NCBI RefSeq assembly: GCF_000372525.1 | Contig: NZ_AQUR01000105.1 | Location: forward strand, 244,204-308,203 | From: Cupriavidus neocaledonicus | GTDB taxonomy: Bacteria > Pseudomonadota > Gammaproteobacteria > Burkholderiales > Burkholderiaceae | Direction: 5' to 3' | Length of the DNA: 64,000 nucleotides | In this document: piece by piece, positions 60,621 through 64,000 of the stretch | Layout of the letters: the number at the start of each line of letters is the position of its first letter | Numbering within the stretch: position 1 is the first letter of the stretch | Made by a program: the position numbers and the translations under genes | The notes under the pieces: generated by a model | The model's input: only the letters and a program-made list of their open reading frames with translations | Database searches by the model: none | Told to the model about the DNA's origin: nothing

Positions 60621-60944
60621 TCAGTACTTCGGCATGGCGGGGTCGACCTGGCTGGCCCAGGCGTCGACGCCGCCGGTCAGGTTGTAAACCTTGCCGTAGC
60701 CCTGGCGCTCCAGGTAGGCCGCCACCTGCATGCTGCGTGCGCCGTGGTGGCAGATGCAGACGATGTCGGCGTCTTCGTCGAGTTCGGCGGCGCGCGCCGG
60801 GATGTCGCGCATCGGGATGTGGGTGATGCCGGGCAGGGCGCAGGTCTGCACCTCCCAGCCTTCACGCACGTCGAGCAGGACCGGTTTGGCGCGGCTGGCG
60901 TCGGCCAGCCACCGGGCCAGTTCGGTCGCTTGGATGACCTGCAT
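60621..60944 (-). CDS. Single-domain rhodanese-like sulfurtransferase
   Basis: A 107-residue rhodanese domain (PVLLDVREGWEVQTCALPGITHIPM, then the active-site loop ICHHGARSMQVAAYL with catalytic Cys, and YNLTGGVDAWASQVDP). The CHHGxRS loop is the six-residue GlpE-like type that can take sulfur from thiosulfate. It is 12 bp after the Pcm-like gene, so the two are co-transcribed; their partners are unknown. Confidence 0.92.
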   Translation of the reverse strand: MQVIQATELARWLADASRAKPVLLDVREGWEVQTCALPGITHIPMRDIPARAAELDEDADIVCICHHGARSMQVAAYLERQGYGKVYNLTGGVDAWASQVDPAMPKY

Positions 60945-60956
60945 GGCGGTACGTCC

Positions 60957-61610
60957 TCAGAACTGGAATTGCGAGGGCCGGGCCGCGCCCTGCAGGGGCT
61001 TGACCGCGGTCTCGAACAGGTTGACGACCTGGTACTCGGTCTCGGATACGCGCGTGACCAGGCGCGCTTCCATCACCGGCAGTTCGCCGACGAAGGCGGC
61101 GATACGCCCGCCCACCTTCACCTGCGCCAGGATCGACGGCGGGATCGCCGGCAGCGAGCCGGAGATGCAGATCACGTCATAGGGCGCGGCGGCGGCCCAG
61201 CCGTCGGCGGCATTGCCTTCGGCGACGTCGACGTTGGTGACGCCGGCGTTGGCCAGGTTGGTGCGGGCCAGTTCGACCAGCTCGGGCACGATGTCGACCG
61301 TCAGTACGTGGCGGGCGCGGTTGGCCAGCAGCGCGGCCATGTAGCCGGAGCCGGCGCCGATTTCGAGCACGGTCTCATGCTTGCGCACGGCCAGGTCCTG
61401 CAGGATGCGGGCTTCGACGCGCGGCGCCAGCATGTTCTGCCCGGCGGGCAGCGGAATCTCCATGTCGACGAACGCCAGCGAGGCGTAGGCGGACGGGACG
61501 AACTGCTCCCGCTTGACCACCGCCAGCAGGTCCAGGATTTCCTGGTCCAGCACGTCCCACGGGCGGATTTGCTGTTCGATCATGTTGAATCGGGCTTTTT
61601 CGAGATCCAT
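60957..61610 (-). CDS. Protein-L-isoaspartate O-methyltransferase family protein, altered active loop
   Basis: A 217-residue Pcm-like methyltransferase. It has DLEKARFNMIEQQIRPWDV at the N-terminus, VKREQFVPSAYASLAF, the SAM motif TVLEIGAGSGYMAALLA, and VDIVPELVELARTNL. In true isoaspartate methyltransferases the loop before the SAM motif reads Gln-Thr-Ile-Ser-x-Pro (E. coli Pcm); here it reads GQNMLAP, so the catalytic Thr/Ser are replaced. It may therefore have lost the repair activity or act on another substrate. Start at 61610 has AAGGA upstream. It is followed by rhodanese and tolC genes. Confidence 0.85.
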   Translation of the reverse strand: MDLEKARFNMIEQQIRPWDVLDQEILDLLAVVKREQFVPSAYASLAFVDMEIPLPAGQNMLAPRVEARILQDLAVRKHETVLEIGAGSGYMAALLANRARHVLTVDIVPELVELARTNLANAGVTNVDVAEGNAADGWAAAAPYDVICISGSLPAIPPSILAQVKVGGRIAAFVGELPVMEARLVTRVSETEYQVVNLFETAVKPLQGAARPSQFQF

Positions 61611-61723
61611 CTTGCCATTCCTTACCAATGCCAACCGCTGTCGGTCTGTGCGCCGGCCGCGCGGTGCCACGGCCGGACAGTCTTATCAAACCCGCTATTT
61701 TAACCTTGCGGCCGCCTCCGGGC

Positions 61724-64000
61724 TCATTCCGCGCTGGCCTCGGCCGGGGCCGGGCGTTTGGCCGCCGCGGGCTGGCCGGCCCCGGCCTGAGCGGGCGCAG
61801 CCGGGGTGGCGCGCGCCTTGCCGTGCCACAACCGGCGCAGCCACGCGCCGAAATCATCAAGGTACGTATAGATCACCGGCACCACCACCAGCGTCAGGAT
61901 CGACGAGGTGATGATGCCGCCGATCACGGTCTGTCCCATCGGCGCGCGCTGCTCGGCGCCCTCGCCCAGGCTGAAGGCCAGCGGCACCATGCCGAAGATC
62001 ATCGCCAGCGTCGTCATCAGGATCGGGCGCAGCCGCACGCGCGCGGCTTCGATCAGCGCCGCCTCGCGCGACAGTGGCTCGCGCCCATGGGTGCCGTCCA
62101 CATCGCCCTGGCGCGCCTGGTTGGCAAAGTCCACCAGCAGGATCGCATTCTTGGTCACCAGCCCCATCAGCATGATGAAACCGATGATCGAGAACATGTT
62201 CAGGGTCGAGCCGAACAGCAGCAGCGCCGCGAACACGCCGGCCAGCGTCAGCGGCAGCGAGGTCATGATGGCGATCGGCTGGAAGAAGCTGGCGAACTGC
62301 GAGGCCAGGATCATGTAGATGAAGATCACCGCCAGCGCCAGCGCCGACACGGCGTAGCCGAACGACTCGTTCATCGACTTGGTCGAGCCGCCGAAGCGGT
62401 ACTTGTAGCCGGCCGGCCAGTTGACGCCGTCCAGCGCGGCCTTGATGTCGCGCGCGACTTCGCCGGCCGAGCGCCCGGCCACGTTGGCGGTCAGTTCGAC
62501 CTCGCGGTTCAGGTCGCGCCGGCTGATCTGGTTGGCGCCGGTGGTGGGCACCAGTTCGGCGATCTGGCGCAGCGGCACCATCTTGGGCGAGCCGTCGGCA
62601 TTGGCGTGGCTGCTGGCGATCATCAGCGCACTGAGGTCGGCCATGCCGGTGCGCGCGTCCTTCGGCAGGCGCACGCGCACGTCATAGTTCTCGTCGTCTG
62701 GCGCGCGCCAGGAGCTGATGGCATCGCCGGCCAGCAGCGGCCGCAGCGCATTGCCGATCTGCGCCACGCCCACGCCCAGGTCCGAGGCCAGCTCGCGCCG
62801 GATGCGGACCTCGATGGTGGGGCGGTCGTCCTTCATGCTCGAATCCAGGTCGGTCAGGCCGGGAATCGCCGCCATGCGGGCGCTGGCTTCGCGCGACAGG
62901 CGCCGCAGCTCGTCGAGATCGTCGCCCTGGATCGACACCTGGATCGCCTTTTGCCCGCCGGCGCCGTCGGGCATGCCGACCATGGTCAGCGTGATGCCGG
63001 CAATGCCGGCCAGGCGCTGGCGGATCAGCGGGTTGAGCTGCGCGGTCGTCAGGGTGCGCGCGCGGCGTTCGGTCAGGCGTACCGACACCAGCGCGTTATT
63101 GCGGCCAGAGGCGTTGCCCGAGTTGATGGTGGCGTAGGTGTAGGCGACTTCGGGGAAGCTTTTCAGCGCGGCTTCCACCTGCCGCACCTTGGCTTCGGTG
63201 ACGTCGAGCGAGGTCCCGACCGGCGTGGTGAAGCCGACCTGGGTCTCGCCGAGGTCGGCATTGGGCACGAACTCGGTGCCGATCAGCGGCACCAGCGCAA
63301 AGCTGCCGACGAACGTTGCGGCGGCGATCACGGCGGTGGCCAGGCGGTGCTTCAGCGCCCAGCCCAGCATGCCGGCATAGCCGTCGCCAAGCCGGTCCAT
63401 GCGGGCCGAGAACCAGTCCAGCAGCCGCCCCACGGTGCGTCCGTACCAGCTGCGCTGGTTGCCGGTGCCGTGCAGGTCGGGGTCATGCCAGACCGAGGAC
63501 AGCATCGGGTCCAGCGTGAACGAGACGAACATCGAGATCAGCACCGCCGCCACCACGGTGATGCCGAACTGGTGGAAGAAGCGCCCGATGATGCCGCCCA
63601 TGAAACCCACCGGCAGGAACACCGCGACGATCGAGAAGGTGGTGGCCAGCACCGCCAGCCCGATCTCGTTGGTGCCGTCCAGCGCCGCGCTGCGGTGGTC
63701 CTTGCCCATCAGGTTGTGGCGCACGATGTTCTCGCGCACGACGATGGCATCGTCGATCAGCAGGCCCACGCACAGCGACAGCGCCATCAGCGTGATCACG
63801 TTGAGGGTGAAGCCGCACAGGTACATCACGCCGAAGGTGCCGATCAGCGCGATCGGCAGCGTCAGCCCGGTGATCACCGTGCTGCGCCACGAGCCCAGAA
63901 ACAGGAACACGATCGCCACGGTCAGGAAGGCGCCTTCCAGCAGTGTCGAGCGCACCTCCTTCACGCTGCTGCGAATGCCGCGCGCGGTGTCGTTGACCAC
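61724..64000 (-). CDS. RND efflux transporter permease, HAE1 family, 3' part
   Basis: The last 758 residues of an AcrB/MdtB-type multidrug exporter; the 5' end lies outside the window, so the first codon here is not a start. Visible are TM helix 2-6 sequence (EGAFLTVAIVFLFLGSWR, LPIALIGTFGVMYLCGFT), the proton-relay GLLIDDAIVVRENIVRH with the paired Asp, IVAVFLPVGFMGGIIGRFFHQFGIT, VLISMFVSFTLDPML, a periplasmic porter and docking domain (about 330-560) and the C-terminal TM half ending with LTLVVVPVIYTYLDDF, plus an Ala/Pro-rich tail. It pumps substrates out with a membrane-fusion protein and a TolC-type channel; tolC lies 1.2 kb downstream. Confidence 0.95.
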   Translation of the reverse strand: MVNDTARGIRSSVKEVRSTLLEGAFLTVAIVFLFLGSWRSTVITGLTLPIALIGTFGVMYLCGFTLNVITLMALSLCVGLLIDDAIVVRENIVRHNLMGKDHRSAALDGTNEIGLAVLATTFSIVAVFLPVGFMGGIIGRFFHQFGITVVAAVLISMFVSFTLDPMLSSVWHDPDLHGTGNQRSWYGRTVGRLLDWFSARMDRLGDGYAGMLGWALKHRLATAVIAAATFVGSFALVPLIGTEFVPNADLGETQVGFTTPVGTSLDVTEAKVRQVEAALKSFPEVAYTYATINSGNASGRNNALVSVRLTERRARTLTTAQLNPLIRQRLAGIAGITLTMVGMPDGAGGQKAIQVSIQGDDLDELRRLSREASARMAAIPGLTDLDSSMKDDRPTIEVRIRRELASDLGVGVAQIGNALRPLLAGDAISSWRAPDDENYDVRVRLPKDARTGMADLSALMIASSHANADGSPKMVPLRQIAELVPTTGANQISRRDLNREVELTANVAGRSAGEVARDIKAALDGVNWPAGYKYRFGGSTKSMNESFGYAVSALALAVIFIYMILASQFASFFQPIAIMTSLPLTLAGVFAALLLFGSTLNMFSIIGFIMLMGLVTKNAILLVDFANQARQGDVDGTHGREPLSREAALIEAARVRLRPILMTTLAMIFGMVPLAFSLGEGAEQRAPMGQTVIGGIITSSILTLVVVPVIYTYLDDFGAWLRRLWHGKARATPAAPAQAGAGQPAAAKRPAPAEASAE

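Overview
The window is about 64 kb of high-GC chromosomal DNA. Gene content, order and codon use point to a betaproteobacterium of the Burkholderiaceae, most like Cupriavidus/Ralstonia. The supporting signs are a hemC-hemDX-hemY cluster divergent from ppc, pyrR-pyrB followed by a degenerate dihydroorotase, manB-waaC-waaA, and a pcm-rhodanese-tolC group. This assignment comes from recognising proteins by eye, not from a search. I saw no rRNA, tRNA, CRISPR array, insertion sequence or prophage.

Layout. (1) 1-4.7 kb, plus strand: tail of a formate dehydrogenase cytochrome b subunit, a small exported protein, fdhD, dcd and an AdiA-type amino-acid decarboxylase. (2) 4.7-11.4 kb: a FitAB/VapBC-type toxin-antitoxin pair with an operator-like inverted repeat, a glutathione S-transferase divergent from a LysR regulator, an orphan TRAP permease pair (dctQM) and argH. 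(3) 12-27.8 kb: core metabolism, namely ppc, the haem genes hemC/hemDX/hemY, photolyase, rsuA, a tight yqgE-ruvX-pyrR-pyrB-pyrC'-plsC series, and apaH. (4) 28-57.7 kb: a surface-polysaccharide region. (5) 58-64 kb: a META/DUF4377 lipoprotein, tolC, a rhodanese, a Pcm-like methyltransferase and the 3' part of an RND efflux pump gene.

The polysaccharide region has two halves facing each other. The plus-strand half (27.97-40.73 kb) makes dTDP-L-rhamnose (rfbBDAC). It then encodes several glycosyltransferases, of which one resembles WsaF and one WbbL, a WecA/TagO-like initiating transferase, an ABC exporter (wzm/wzt) and a 775-residue double glycosyltransferase. This fits an ABC-exported, rhamnose-containing O-antigen started on undecaprenyl-PP-GlcNAc. 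The minus-strand half (51.26-40.84 kb) has its own initiating transferase (WbaP/WcaJ type), a Wzx-type flippase, four more glycosyltransferases, a methyltransferase, a DegT-type sugar aminotransferase and a PglD-type acetyltransferase. This is the parts list of a Wzx-dependent pathway with an N-acylated aminosugar. Beyond it lie manB-waaC-waaA (sugar-1-phosphate supply and LPS inner core), another GT4 and a single WaaL/Wzy-type membrane protein that could serve either system.

The items most worth a second look are the co-located double export/initiation logic, the two-headed glycosyltransferase with a duplicated 51-residue-period spacer motif, the Pcm-like protein with an altered catalytic loop, the metal-ligand-less dihydroorotase, the FitA-type operator, and a family of paired inverted intergenic palindromes found at two distant places.
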